Source: Hyphochytrium catenoides
Lineage: Eukaryota > Sar > Hyphochytriomycetes > Hyphochytriales > Hyphochytriaceae
Assembly: GCA_900088475.1 (NCBI GenBank)
Contig: FLMG01002723.1
Span: 128,001 to 165,553 of the forward strand
Direction of reading: 5' to 3'
DNA: 37,553 nt
Part shown: positions 9,324-28,390 of the stretch, piece by piece
Position numbering within the stretch: position 1 is the stretch's first letter
How the letters are laid out: every line of letters starts with the position of its first letter
Notes under the pieces: model-generated
Database searches by the model: none
What the model saw: only the letters and a program-made list of their open reading frames with translations
Told to the model about the DNA's origin: nothing
Translations under genes and position numbers: made by a program

Positions 9324-10173
9324 CTACGGATCAAGACTTCCGAACTCTTGCAATACAGCTTGGGCCGTAATGCGGACCTCCGGAGTACCAGAGTTGCTGA
9401 GATCCTCAACAGTTTGAAGGATGGAGGGAGTCCGGACCTCTATGAGACACAAAGCCAAAGAGCAGAGGGAATAGTCAGGCCGTCCGGCGTCGGAGGAAGG
9501 GAGTGTTGGTGAACATAGGCACGTTTCTTCTACCTTTAGCTGTCCCATGATCAAGGAGGAGAAACAACGAGCTGAGCGCTGAGAGAGTCGTGTTGGTGTT
9601 AGAGCTCCTGAGACACCCTTCGATAAGCGGCATGCCCTCATTGTCAATTATAGGTCTCACGAACTCTGGATCTGCGCAGGAGAGGAGGACAAGACGTGTC
9701 AGGCTCAACGTGAAAGCGGGCCGAGAATTCCAGCGCACATGTCAATAGGTGGCTTACATGCACAACAATTGCTAATCCCTCCGATAGCAAACTCCACCAT
9801 CTTCTCATTATCTTCATCAAGGCAATCCAAGAACAACTCGATGACATTCAGCCTTTTCAGGTGCGTATAATTGATGGGGTCGTAGGCAAAATTGGCTAGA
9901 TTTGCAAGCACCTGTAACTTCATGTCTAATGAAAAGAGAAGAAGAGCAAGGCCCTTTAGCTCTCACCCATCGCTGCAGGCAAGCACTGATGATAAAGACC
10001 TTCGCTCTTGCTGTCTTGAAACTCTGTCACAAGCTGTTGAAGGTATTCAAATCTCGGCGCGTCGTACTTGCCTAATGAGGCAACAAGCTTAGAACAAAAG
10101 GCCTTACATGAGGCATTCTGAACCCAGCGAGGCTACCTGTACGCTCCTCTAGCCTCTTCCTAGAGCTTAACAT
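9324..10173 (-). CDS. ARMC7: ARMC7-like armadillo-repeat protein
   Basis: Five exons in coding order: 10173-10137, 10071-10000, 9925-9758, 9671-9534, 9439-9324 (176 residues, phases consistent, introns 65-94 bases). The protein starts '[19 protein letters not shown]' and continues '[12 protein letters not shown]', '[18 protein letters not shown]', '[20 protein letters not shown]', '[20 protein letters not shown]', ending '[15 protein letters not shown]'. These blocks align without gaps to remembered animal ARMC7 (about 198 residues), a short armadillo-repeat protein of poorly defined function. The five-exon model is supported by each junction completing a family-conserved block. Its 3' end is 38 bases from the TONSL-like stop, so the two genes may have overlapping 3' UTRs. 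Upstream it is divergent from the hydrolase at 10810. Confidence 0.88.
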
Positions 10174-10809
10174 GGTCTGTGTCAGCCACCTACGAATGGC
10201 TGTCTTTCTCTTTACTGAACCTGTTCACTTAACCGGGCTGACTTATAAAGAGACCGTGTTGACAGGTATCAAGGGTTCTTGGTGAGGACTGTGCGGCAAG
10301 CGTCACGGACAGCCTGGCAGGAGCGATGTACTGCCGCTCATCTGCCTCGGAAGTCCTCATGCAGTCTTTTTCACAAAGCCAACAGGCTGATGAGTGATGA
10401 GCCTCACTCGACGGAGACGGGAGACAAGATTGTCCGTTACCACCCCATCGCAGATCCTGGCCGTTGACGGCTTCAACACTCACTCATTCACTCATTATTC
10501 TTGTCTTTCACTTCTTTGTCGACTTCAGAACTTGACGTGGATCCTGGAAAAGTTCATCAGGAACTGAACTGGTGTTGTCATCAACAGCCCATCTCGTTTA
10601 GCCAGTCAGCGCTGATCTGCTGTCTAGGTAGTGCACCGTCAGCACAGTCACTAAAGAGAACCGCTTTCTTTGAATCATTGCTCTTGAGACCGCCCGCAGG
10701 CGTTTGATGGGAGAATAGCGGGAGCCGTTAGCTTTTCAGGAATAGAGCTCACCCTTAGGTGTTGACTCAGTCCTTCGATCTCAACCGTGCGACTGGGTAA
10801 GAAGGTAAG
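10174..10809. other. divergent intergenic region (ARMC7 / hydrolase promoters)
   Basis: About 636 bases between two divergent start codons, so it must contain both promoters. No supported gene. A short CACTCATT-type tandem run lies at about 10474-10498. No clear TATA element was singled out. Confidence 0.5.
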
Positions 10810-12117
10810 ATGAGCGGGGAAATCTCAGCTTCGGTGGACGTAGAGACCAAGCCGTCCTCACACGCTAGTCCGCAAAAAGAACCTGTTGCCTTCGATCCGC
10901 GCCTCTCCGAAGAGGGTAGGCAAGTTCTTCGACATCCGGAAGATGCAGCAGACCTCGAAATCCTTCACCCGACCCGACAACTAGACCAGAAGCTTGAGGT
11001 TGAGACAGGGGTGTTCATTGAGTACGATGTGGTTGGGAGCGACACTGCGCCCCGTAAGCTGGTCTTCATTATGGGCTTCCTGGGTACTCGACATGACTGG
11101 TGTGGCACGGTCAACAGCATTCTGGAAGCAGATGACCAGAAGTACCAGGTGCTATTGATGGATAACAGAGGAGTAGGAGGTAGCTCCGCTCCCGCTGGCC
11201 GGTAAGGGAAAGCTCTGTAGCAGTAGAATCAGGACTGTATGCTCACAATGGGCCCTCAGGTACACTACCACTCGAATGGCTCAAGACGTCCTAACGATCA
11301 TTGATCACCTTAAGTGGGGAGCGTTCCATATTATAGGGATCTCTATGGGTGGAATGATAGCGTTGGAGGTAAACCTTGCATCTTTGACCCCGCCTTCAAT
11401 CAGCTCGTAATGTTTCTCTCCTTCTCTAGCTGGCTCTCTTGGCAGGCAAGAGACTTCGTTCACTGTCTCTACTAGTCACCCACGCAGGAGGCAAGAGTTC
11501 ACTGCCTGGCCGTCAACAGCTGGAAGGTTTCCAGCTTGTTTCCAGCACTATATTCACAGCCAAGACCGCGCATGACTTTATCGGATACATGCTTCCGACC
11601 CTATTTGCTGATGACTATCTTGAAGGTACCGCCTCCCTTGTCCTGCTGGTATCTGTGCTGCAGTGCTAAGAAGGTTTACCCAGCGGATGCGGACGACGGG
11701 ACCAACAGGACGAACTATCAAAAACATGCTGACATAATGACGGCAAGGGCGAAGCTTAATCGAGCCAAAGGGGTGAAGCTCAGGATGGCAGGGGTGTTTG
11801 GACAGCTTGCCGCTATTGCTACGCATCGGGTTGACCGGCTACGCTGTGAGACACTTCGATCCAATGGAGCGCCCATCCTCATCATTGGAGCAGTCAAGGA
11901 TAAATTAGTACACGTAAGAAACTCTCGGGCACTGAACAAGAAACTGGCAGCTCCATCCACGACCTACATTGAGCTGGACGCCGGTCACGCGGTGAACGCT
12001 GAACGTGAAGAAGAGGTGATCAAGGCACTTTTGTCCAACTTCCTAAAAGGGGAGGAGCACCACTCCGCGAAAGCCAATTCCTCATCATCTCCTCCTTCGT
12101 TATCCAGTAACCTCTAA
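10810..12117 (+). CDS. alpha/beta-hydrolase fold protein
   Basis: Four exons: 10810-11201, 11260-11368, 11430-11625, 11684-12117 (376 residues, in phase). Fold landmarks: 'KLVFIMGFLGTRHDW' near 75-95 (oxyanion-loop region, with GF in place of the usual HG), 'LMDNRGVGGSS' near 115-126, the nucleophile elbow G157-I-S159-M-G161, the acid D305 in 'LIIGAVKDKLV' and the base H334 in 'LDAGHAVNAER'. The Ser-Asp-His triad is therefore intact and the enzyme is predicted active. Plant and protist relatives are annotated only as alpha/beta hydrolases; the substrate is unknown. No signal peptide or membrane segment is seen. The last intron (11626-11683, 58 bases) needs the acceptor at 11682-11683, with a TGCTAAG branch-like site; a nearer AG at 11662-11663 would break the frame. 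The C-tail is Ser-rich. Confidence 0.85.
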
Positions 12118-12866
12118 TCCCTTTTTTTTAAAGCTGAAGGCATCAGACCCATTTGCCATGCGTTTGATCTTTGCGTACTGCCATCGTTAGTGTTGGGCTA
12201 CACTATATATCAGTATTAGACATAACATTGGGGCCGAGGCAGATGAGGCATGTGCTTGTTGACAAGAGCGGTTGCGTAGTAATAAGGGCCCACACACATC
12301 AAAACGGAGAGAGCTATGCCAACTACTGTGGCTCTCTTGGTTCCATCAAACGACGTCAGGTGCCGCAGTATTAGTCTCGTAGCCGAATCATTAACCTTAT
12401 GACGGTTTTCCTTCCGTGTGCCTCTTCCCCTTTCCGGGAGTTGGAACTGAAGAGCGCTTCGTTTGCCGTGTAACTGAGTGTAAGTGATTGCCAACCAGCG
12501 AGACGAGGGCCTGCAATGTGTAAACTCATCCGTACTGCTAAATAAAAAACAGATCTTTATGCTCTTGGGGCTCTGGCGGAGGTAAAAGGGACAGAGCTTG
12601 ACCTTAGGCAGCCAATGATCCGAAGCCCGGCGGTTCAGATCATCAGGTGAAGCGAGTTGAAGATCTAACGGACATCCAAACCATCAGAAACTTCTGCCAA
12701 GAAACTTCGCTTGTATTTTGACAGGATTTGCCCCATAATGACAGTTTATCTGTCAACCTAACTGATAGGTACACAAACCTTCTCAAATGTTCTTAGAGCA
12801 TATACCGAATAAACTCTCTAGTTTGCAGAGGATCTAGAATACCTCCTTCTGGCACTTTTGACTTCT

Positions 12867-13091
12867 TCACCCATTGCCTGCAAACTCTGCAATCTTGTTG
12901 CCTGTGAATTTGACAGTCAAATTGACGCGTTCTGGTGGTGGTGTGGTCAGGTTGATGGGGTACTCCAGCTGTTGTTGCTCCTGCTCTTGCTTCTGCTCCT
13001 GCTCTTGCTTCTGCTCCTGCTGCTGGTGCTGCTGCTGGTGCTGCTGCTGTGAAGAGGGGATGATGATGTTGATGATGGCCAGCTGGACCAC
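12867..13091 (-). CDS. possible Q-rich small protein or exon (doubtful)
   Basis: A 74-codon open frame with a hydrophobic start ('VQLAIINIIIPSS'), a Gln/Glu/Lys repeat encoded by the triplet tract, and a non-repetitive end 'LEYPINLTTPPPERVNLTV'. A pyrimidine-rich acceptor about 30 bases upstream could extend the hydrophobic part. However, other minus-strand frames are also open across the tract (one Ser/Arg-rich, one Ala-rich), so the frame cannot be chosen. It could equally be non-coding low-complexity DNA. Confidence 0.15.
   Translation of the reverse strand: MVQLAIINIIIPSSQQQHQQQHQQQEQKQEQEQKQEQEQQQLEYPINLTTPPPERVNLTVKFTGNKIAEFAGNG
12968..13050. repeat. CTG/CTC/CTT triplet-rich tract
   Basis: About 80 bases of near-perfect triplet periodicity (CTG, CTC, CTT, GTG). 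Within it is an imperfect 18-base unit of the form CTGCTCCTGCTCTTGCTT. It opens several reading frames at once (poly-Leu on plus; Gln/Glu-rich on minus). Confidence 0.85.
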
Positions 13092-13500
13092 TGTGCATAG
13101 GGCGAAGCCGGAGATGGCTAGAGGTAGAGAGAAGAATCAAGGACGAAGGGGGAACAATGGCAGTACACATTCACCGCCGCTCCTCCGTCGGACTAATCTC
13201 CTTGCTCTGCCTGTCCTTCCCTATCTCTTACTGCCTCCCGTTGCGGTCGAAGCTCCTCACCAGACCTCGTGAGCTAGCCTCTACCTAGACACGGACTGCA
13301 ACTCAAAGGCAAGGCAACAGGGGACATTTATAAGAGATGCACCAAGGACGATAGAACTACTCCTGCTCCTCAGCACAGCAACGTCTTCTCACATCGTTTA
13401 ATGACTCAGCAAAGGTGTACTACTTGAGACTTCTCCTCAGCCCAGCTAGTTGCACTCGCAAAGGCGTTCGTTAGAGACAGTGGAGGATTACTGCGCCACG

Positions 13501-21992
<8,492 letters not shown>

Positions 21993-23194
21993 GAGGTTGC
22001 TGGGCCCCAGTCTCTAGTGTCCTCCATCATCAATTACAGGAGGGTCGCAGCACCAAATCTCATGAGTCGTGGACGAGCGACGGCGTCCAGCCTAGTCTAA
22101 CTTCTAATATAGCTATCACCTCAATCCATAAACAGGAGAGGGAACCGCAACCCTGAACTCGGGGATTTTTAAGAGCCTGTTTCCAGAGCCGCAGGAGCGG
22201 TGTAGGTGAGGTCACTCTCCAACTTCAATCAGGGGTTAAGGGCAAATTGGGGCTGTGATGGGCAAGGTGCAGAGGCCAAGTGATAAGCTTGAACAGCGTG
22301 GAACTATGCAGTGACGTTAATAAGGGTTGTTGGGGCTCTCCTACTGATTGCTTCTGCAGTCGCACAGCCGGGTGATCTCAATCCCGTGACCTTCTTGACC
22401 CTTGCTGGGAAAAGGCCTGCACAGCTGCCAGCCTGGTAAGGCTTGTTTTCAGGCGTTCATGCACTTGGCAAGATGCTCTCTAGATGTCTGCTGTCATTGC
22501 ACACACCTCGGACTTACCTTATCAACCGACCGGTAGTCGGGGGAAGTTGAGGGGAGGGTGGGGTGGGCCCCTGCAATGGGTGAAGTCCAAGCTAGGAGCT
22601 TAAGAGCTCTACGTCTGATGCCAACTCGGCCCCGAAAACTGGAGGCCACTCCAGCCATTGCAGAATCGATGAAGCTTGATAGCGATGCAGATCTGTCCGT
22701 TATGATGAAGACGAAGACAGACCAAGATCAGAATCTGACCTTCGAATAGGGGGTTAGCGGCCTCCTAAAATATCCTTGATACTACTGATTATTGCTCAAA
22801 GTATTTGAAATCTCTAAGCGCTTTGTGGTCATCGGGAATGGTTGAGCGCCAGATTTGAAAAGCCGGTGATGTTGATGGGTTTCTTTTGTTCTCGGTCCTG
22901 GGCCCTGGTGTCCTGCCTGCCCCTGTCCGCTGTCCCGCTGCGTTTGTTACCATTATAGAGACCAGGTGTCTGCCTGTCTGCCGCGAGAAGCTCCACGATA
23001 GGATGTTGCCTTCCTCCAGGTGGATGGTACATAGTCACATCTTTGAAGACTTGGACCGCGGAGACTGAGAGACGACTTCCTCGGAGGGTACTTTGTGGTT
23101 CGGCGTTGGAAGGGCTTGCCTTGGCCTTTCTTGAGAAATTATCTCAATCATGGAGTCGGCAATTTGATGAGCCTTTGAGATATACTGAGGTAGC
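21993..23194. other. intergenic between ABCC and NEDD1
   Basis: About 1.2 kb. It holds the ABCC 3' UTR and NEDD1 promoter, and one doubtful small ORF (22576-22749). No repeats or RNA genes recognised. Confidence 0.45.
22576..22749 (+). CDS. small hypothetical ORF or last exon (doubtful)
   Basis: A 57-codon ATG-initiated frame with a basic N-terminal part ('RSLRALRLMPTRPRKLE') and an acidic-polar tail ('MKLDSDADLS', 'QDQNLTFE'). It could be extended upstream through an acceptor at about 22534-22535. A hydrophobic open stretch ('VVGALLLIASAVAQPG', about 22320-22375) lies upstream, but I could not join the two in phase. No family recognised. It may be chance. Confidence 0.2.
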   Translation: MGEVQARSLRALRLMPTRPRKLEATPAIAESMKLDSDADLSVMMKTKTDQDQNLTFE

Positions 23195-26100
23195 ATGACG
23201 GCTCTCTTGCTCACTTGCTCGGATGTGGTGAAGAGCTGGGCTTTGGAAGGAGAGTCCTTGACACTGCAAAAGACCTTGCAGCCCCATCAGGATGTCGTTA
23301 ACTGCTGCAAGTGGAACCATAACAGTATCCTACCCAATTGCTCTCAATCCTTTGAACCTTCCACGCGTTTTTTCACGTCGCCAGAATATATCTCACTACT
23401 AATAGTGGTCACAGGGTTCTAGTTTACCTTAACTCGCGATCTAGACCAGGTAGTGGCAAGCTGCTCAAAGGATGGGACAATTAGCTTGTCGCATCACCAG
23501 TCTGAAAAGCTCATTGACACGCTTCCCAGTAGAAGTGCCAGCAAGGTTAGACTGGCGAAGCTTCATCAGTAGATCTATTTAGTACTCATGTTGCTAATAT
23601 CTTCCATCCAGTCCAATGGTCCCGAGATCCGGTCTATCGACTTCAGTGGTGGTTCAAGATACCTCTGCAGTGGTGGGGCTGACAAAGTGGTGAACGTAAG
23701 CATTGACCCTCCATCTGACAGTAGATTTGAAGCCCAGCGGCTCACATTTATTTGCATAATGGCTCTAGATATGGGACCTGAAGAAGAGGGCCATGATACG
23801 TTCCTTTCGGGTAAGGCTTCCTCGTGACAGTGTGTGGCTGAAGAAGAGACGGAGAGAAGAGTTTGCACGCCACGGTTTGCGCGCCACACCCTCAAAGTCT
23901 GGGCTTAAGTACTCTTTTCTTTTTCATCTCTTTCTACCTTATTTGCAGGGCCACACAGATACCATCAATTCGGTTACCTTTAATTACAAGGATGAGCAAG
24001 TCGCATCAGGGGCACAAAGGTAAGCATAGCGTGCACTTTGCCTTCTCCCTGCTTCCATTTAGCACAATCCGTATCTAGTGGAGATGTTCTTGTACACAAT
24101 GTGGTCACCGGTCAAGTAGGATGCAAACTGTCCTCAGAGAACGGCAGACACGAGGTAATAGGCAGCACTTTCCATCTTGTTTCGTCAAGGTTTCCTCGCT
24201 TATTGGGGGTCTTTTTTGCTTGCAGGCGATTAATGCCATTCAGTACTCAATGCTCACGAAGCACCTGCTTGGAGCATGTCGGGATGATGGCTCGACAGTC
24301 GTGTGGGATGTTACCTATGGCAAGCTCTACGCTTCATTTCCGAGCAAGGTGAGCGAAAAGCCGGTATCGCTAATAGGGAGCCTGACCGTTGGGCTCCAGC
24401 ATCATGACTGATGCCTTTGTCCCGCGTCCTTGTTCCAGTCTGCTCACAAGGATACAGAGTTGTATAGAGGCTCGACACTCTCATTTCAACTAATAGTTCT
24501 CTACGCCTCTGTTACCTGCAGCATGATGCGGCGGCACTTGCCCTCACATTTTCACCTGTGAATCGACTTCTGCTCTGCAGTGCCGGCCTAGATAAGCGAG
24601 TGTTATTCTACGATGTCACTGAAAAGCTGTAAGAGCTCCTTACGCATTTTTTATAGCTTCATTAAAGCCCACTAACTGCCTCTTAGAAAGGTGAAGGTCA
24701 TTACTGCGCAAGATCCCCTCACAGCCCTGACTTTACACCATGATGGTTACACGTTAGCTACAGGCTCAGCCACAGGTAGGTAGTCCTTATATACCACAGC
24801 CCACCTGAAATGTTCATTCAGAGGTCCTTCTCCACGCAGGAATGGTATCTCTCTATGACCTCCGGGCAGGCTCAAGCCCTATCAGTGTGACACAATCACA
24901 CTTCCCAAAGGCGGTATGGATTTAGGGTCATCCACGCAAAGATGGGCCTGCATTCATTGACTGGTTATCGTAGGTGCGGCATATGTACTTTTCACACAAG
25001 GAAAAGACAATATCTGGAAGAACCCAGCTACAAGGCCGACCTGAGGAGGGACCTCAGGCGTCACCGGTGCCTGATAATGCTTCTGAGGTGAGAGTCCTTA
25101 GCGCGCTTTAGCCAGTACATCCGGACCGTTGTTTACAGAACGGCTCAACATCGGTCTACACCACGCAGACCAGCAAAGACTTCCCCAAGGCAGACCCCGT
25201 CCCAAGTATCAGGAGTACGCCGTCGAGTACATCCGCAAGAATGAGCCTGATCTCTCCTGTGACACGAGGTGTGCCCCTGTCCTCAAGTAAATTTGTACCT
25301 TCCCAATACTTGTCTTTCTCGATAAAGTGCCCAATGACCTTCTCCGTCTATCTGTCATGTGATCGACGCTAATGCTTTCGTACGACAATAGTGCCGTCAT
25401 CCTCTAAGGACAACGGTACACGAAGTCGGGTGCCCCCAGCGGTAACGTTATCCCATCTCTCTGAGCGGCAAGAGGGTCCAACTACGAACAACAACCATCA
25501 GTTAGAAGCAGGAGCTACAAGACATCCCGAAGCGGGGGTAAGGAGCGATCCCCTGCATTTCCCGTCATTCAGTAACATGGACTTGCCTTTCGAAAATCTC
25601 AAACCTCTTCTTGCCGGTTATCCCGTTCACTGTGTCATTTTTCCTAGGCATTTGCAGAAAGCCGATACGTCAGTAGCAGGGACCGTGAAGCTTTTAACCC
25701 TAGCCAGAACCAATCTCTCTCTAGTCAGAGGCGAGAAAGCAAGGATGCAGAGAAGGAAAACAGGCTGCAAGCTACGGAGAGGAGGAGTATCAATATCCCA
25801 ACCCGCCCTAAGGACGAGCAGACCTCGAAAGTCAAGCCCGAGATTAGCCAGAGCAATGGGTCTATGCCTCTACCCTCCCCTCCTAGACATCGCTTGTCAA
25901 GACTCAGTAGCCCCCGCGTGACAGAGGAGATTGCCGCTGCAGCTCTGGCTGCTGCCAAAACAGCCGCAAGCACAGCAGCAGCAGCAGTCGATGCGACATC
26001 CGCTTCAGCCCCGCAGTCACATTATCAGCGGGCGATGCTGGAGTCCATTGTGGAGGACAAACTAGAAGAGTTCCGAGAAAGAGTCACAAGCGATGTCAGG

Positions 26101-26324
26101 AATCTACACCTCGACATGCTGCGGCAGTTTCAGTTGCAGATGGTAAGCGCCTAAGTTTATATGAGGCAATGCACGATGTCTAAATCCACGCTATTTTCTT
26201 TGAAACCTCTGAACAGAACGAGATCAATGCTACGCTCGACACCTTCACAGCGCGGTTTGAAAACCTCATCACCGAAAATGAGCGCCTGCGACGTGAGAAT
26301 GAGCTCATGAAAAATATCTATTAG
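23195..26324 (+). CDS. NEDD1: NEDD1-like gamma-tubulin-recruiting WD40 protein
   Basis: Fifteen exons: 23195-23324, 23445-23545, 23612-23695, 23831-23896, 23949-24019, 24079-24154, 24226-24348, 24522-24628, 24687-24775, 24840-24913, 24974-25087, 25139-25268, 25392-25616, 25658-26142, 26217-26324. All are in phase, giving 660 residues, the same as the human protein. A WD40 propeller fills the first ~330 residues: 'DVVNCCKWNHN', 'GHTDTINSVTFNYKDEQVAS', 'CRDDGSTVVWDVT', 'FSPVNRLLLCSAGLDKRVLF', 'DPLTALTLHHDGYTLATGS', 'GMVSLYDLRAG'. A Ser/Pro-rich low-complexity linker follows, then an Ala-rich helix and a coiled coil ('MLESIVEDKLEEFRERVTSD', 'LHLDMLRQFQLQMNEINATL') matching the NEDD1 C-terminal domain that binds the gamma-tubulin ring complex. 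Family role: targets gamma-tubulin to microtubule-organising sites. Exon 4 is the least certain; it lacks the usual Trp-Asp of the blade but is the only choice I found that keeps phase. Confidence 0.88.
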
Positions 26325-27357
26325 AACAAGATCATATCGTTTGATTTCCTGAAAGTACCGTGCTCGCAATCACCGGTCTAGCATGACGTCACTTCCTTGT
26401 GACCTAGATCCTTAGGTCTGGAAGCGTCCTAACGGCAACGAACAACCTGGGTCACATCAACCCGTAGACTCATAAGCGTAGGGGTCATGTTCCACAACCG
26501 TTCTAAGTGGCCCAATTGATGTGTCTGTGGTTCTAGGTGTCTGAACTCACTTGACGTCTATTATAGCCGTCAATGTTTGATCATGGCGTCTTACTAGGGA
26601 TAGAGCTGCAAGCTCCAGAGGTGGGGTCCTGGTCAAAAGCACTCAAAGGCAAAGCGATAACCATGATAGCACAGGCATCGCTTTCAATCTCTTAGTAAGC
26701 TCCTGGTAATGACGCAGTCGTCCTTTGATGATCGTGGGCCACTTGTTACGACAGGAGCATCAGAAGGCAAAAACTTCAGAATAACGTCGTAGGTTGGTCG
26801 CTGTATACCAACCTTACCGAGTAGATAGGGCCTATATCGACGGGATTGTGGGTAGACAGAGCTCTAAACAAGCTACGACTCAAGGTTAGGCGATATGTGA
26901 AGTTTGGCGAGTCCGTGACCTCATCCGCTGATGTATGGGAGACATAGAGAGGAGGGTGCCTTGAAATAAAGGACTGTGCTTGCTTCAACAGCCTTGGACA
27001 TATCTTCATCTGACTACCCTCAAACATTGGGCCGAAACAGCCGGCCATCTACAATATCTAGCCTTACGGTCGCCCTTGTACTGATTGTCTATTACTCTCA
27101 TGTCTCAACTTTCTAACTGCCAACCCGCAGATGAACCTACAGCCGTCAACAGGCCTGTCTTAACATCATCTCATAACTGTAACTCATTTTCACTAAGGCA
27201 AGAGCCATAAACTGATGTGATGATACACGTCCTGCCATCTGCAGCAATGTCCGCCGTGGTAGAGGTAGATCTTTATTGCTTAGCTCCACAGACATGCAGT
27301 CATGATAAGAACCCCCAGCTACATCATCATCGTCCGAAGGGTGCCTGAAACTTACTC

Positions 27358-27497
27358 AGACCGGCAGACGAAGGTCCATCGAGAGGCTCATCAAGACCAA
27401 AGGGCATTATAAAGTGCTAACCCTTGCAGTGCAAAGGAGTTTGGAAAGCGCCTGCTGCTTGTACTGAGCCTCTCGATGGACCTTCGTCTGCCGGTCT
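27358..27497. repeat. perfect 33-bp inverted repeat with 74-bp loop
   Basis: The left arm 27358-27390 (AGACCGGCAG...GAGAGGCTCA) is the exact reverse complement of the right arm 27465-27497 (TGAGCCTCTC...CTGCCGGTCT). The 74-base spacer is the first copy of a ~76-base direct repeat. As RNA this would fold into a long uninterrupted hairpin. The arrangement could be a small non-autonomous element or a segmental rearrangement. No flanking target-site duplication was identified. Confidence 0.9.
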
Positions 27498-27574
27498 CAA
27501 GACAAAAGGGCATTATACAAGTGCTAACCCTCGCAGTGCAAAGAAGGTTGGAAAGCGCCTGCTGCTTATACTGA
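27392..27574. repeat. 76-bp direct repeat, period 106
   Basis: Copy 1 at 27392-27467 and copy 2 at 27498-27574 share CAAGAC..AAAGGGCATTAT, AAGTGCTAACCC, GCAGTGCAAAG and GGAAAGCGCCTGCTGCTT, with about ten differences or indels. The copies are separated by the right arm of the inverted repeat, so the order is arm, copy 1, inverted arm, copy 2. The copies have diverged but the arms are identical, which suggests the arms are younger or kept identical by gene conversion. Confidence 0.88.
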
Positions 27575-28390
27575 CTTCGAGACACCTTTAGGTGATGAGG
27601 GCTATCCGACCAGGACGGCTTAAGGATACGCGGAAACATCCATCTTTACCCGTCAAGCTCCCTGTTTCCGCATCCAGCGCAACAAAGCACTCCGTAATGC
27701 AGAGCTCATCTCAATACTTGCCTACCGGATAAGTCAGTGGACGACCTTGCATGTGCTGCCACCTTGCGCGAAGGAGCCTTGTTGTCTTCAGGGCAAAAGA
27801 TTCTGTGGCAGATGCGTAGCGGACGGCGGGATCAAACAGAGATTGGAATGAGTTCCCACCCACCGTCAAAGAGCGACTTGATCTGCATTACCGGTAGCCC
27901 CGGGGTGGGTGGGCGGTTGTTCTTGGAGGGAGTGACGCCTTGGAGCTTTGTGAAGATATGTCAAAAGGAGCGTGGGTTTGGAGCTATATGGGTTTAGTCC
28001 CCTGATGCTAATACTAGACATATGAAAGTACATAGGTAAAGTATTGTGTGTCTATCGTAGTGGTGTGGTATCTGTTTATGGAGCTGCGATGATCTCTGGT
28101 TGGCTGTTCATTGGGGTTTGCGGATCAGCTAACACACAGAAAGCATCGCCTCCGTAATCCTAGTGGAGACGCGAGCAGCTCAGGGACACCGGGCTGCTAT
28201 TACCTAGTCGGAGCTTCTCAGTTCTTCCACTGCGAAGAGCAGAGACTTCAGAACCTCTTTGGCAGGGCTTACGTGTCGACATTATAGTGCGAAAGCTCTG
28301 GGACTGTCCTACTTTTCACCAACGTGGGCTGAATCCTCTCAGCCACTTATTGTTCTTTGAGTGATATAGCTGATTGATCCCAGTGCCAAT

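Larger units (their letters stand above)
12118..13500. other. intergenic region upstream of the ABCC gene
   Basis: About 1.4 kb after the hydrolase. It contains a triplet-rich tract (12968-13050), a doubtful minus-strand Q-rich ORF, and a TATA-like TTTATAAG at about 13327-13334, roughly 170 bases before the ABCC start codon. Otherwise nothing recognised. Confidence 0.45.
26325..28390. other. gene-poor region with a repeat cluster
   Basis: About 2 kb without a supported gene. Short open frames (for example 26776-27048 minus, 27737-27997 plus) show no recognisable motif or conserved splice pattern. The notable content is the inverted/direct repeat cluster at 27358-27574. The last part should contain the CWC22 promoter. 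Confidence 0.5.

Noticed and set aside
10229-10483. 84-codon minus-strand frame in the ARMC7/hydrolase gap
   Set aside because: No motif; lies in an interval that must serve as a divergent promoter region.
13450-13500. Upstream extension of the ABCC frame
   Set aside because: The extension begins at TTG, not ATG; the first in-frame ATG is at 13501.
27358-27574. Repeat cluster as a CRISPR array
   Set aside because: Only two direct copies plus inverted arms, 76-bp units, no regular spacers, and a eukaryotic context.
27737-27997. 86-codon plus-strand frame with 'ITGSPGVGG'
   Set aside because: Resembles a P-loop only loosely (no GKS/T), starts with GTG, and has no supporting exon or family match.
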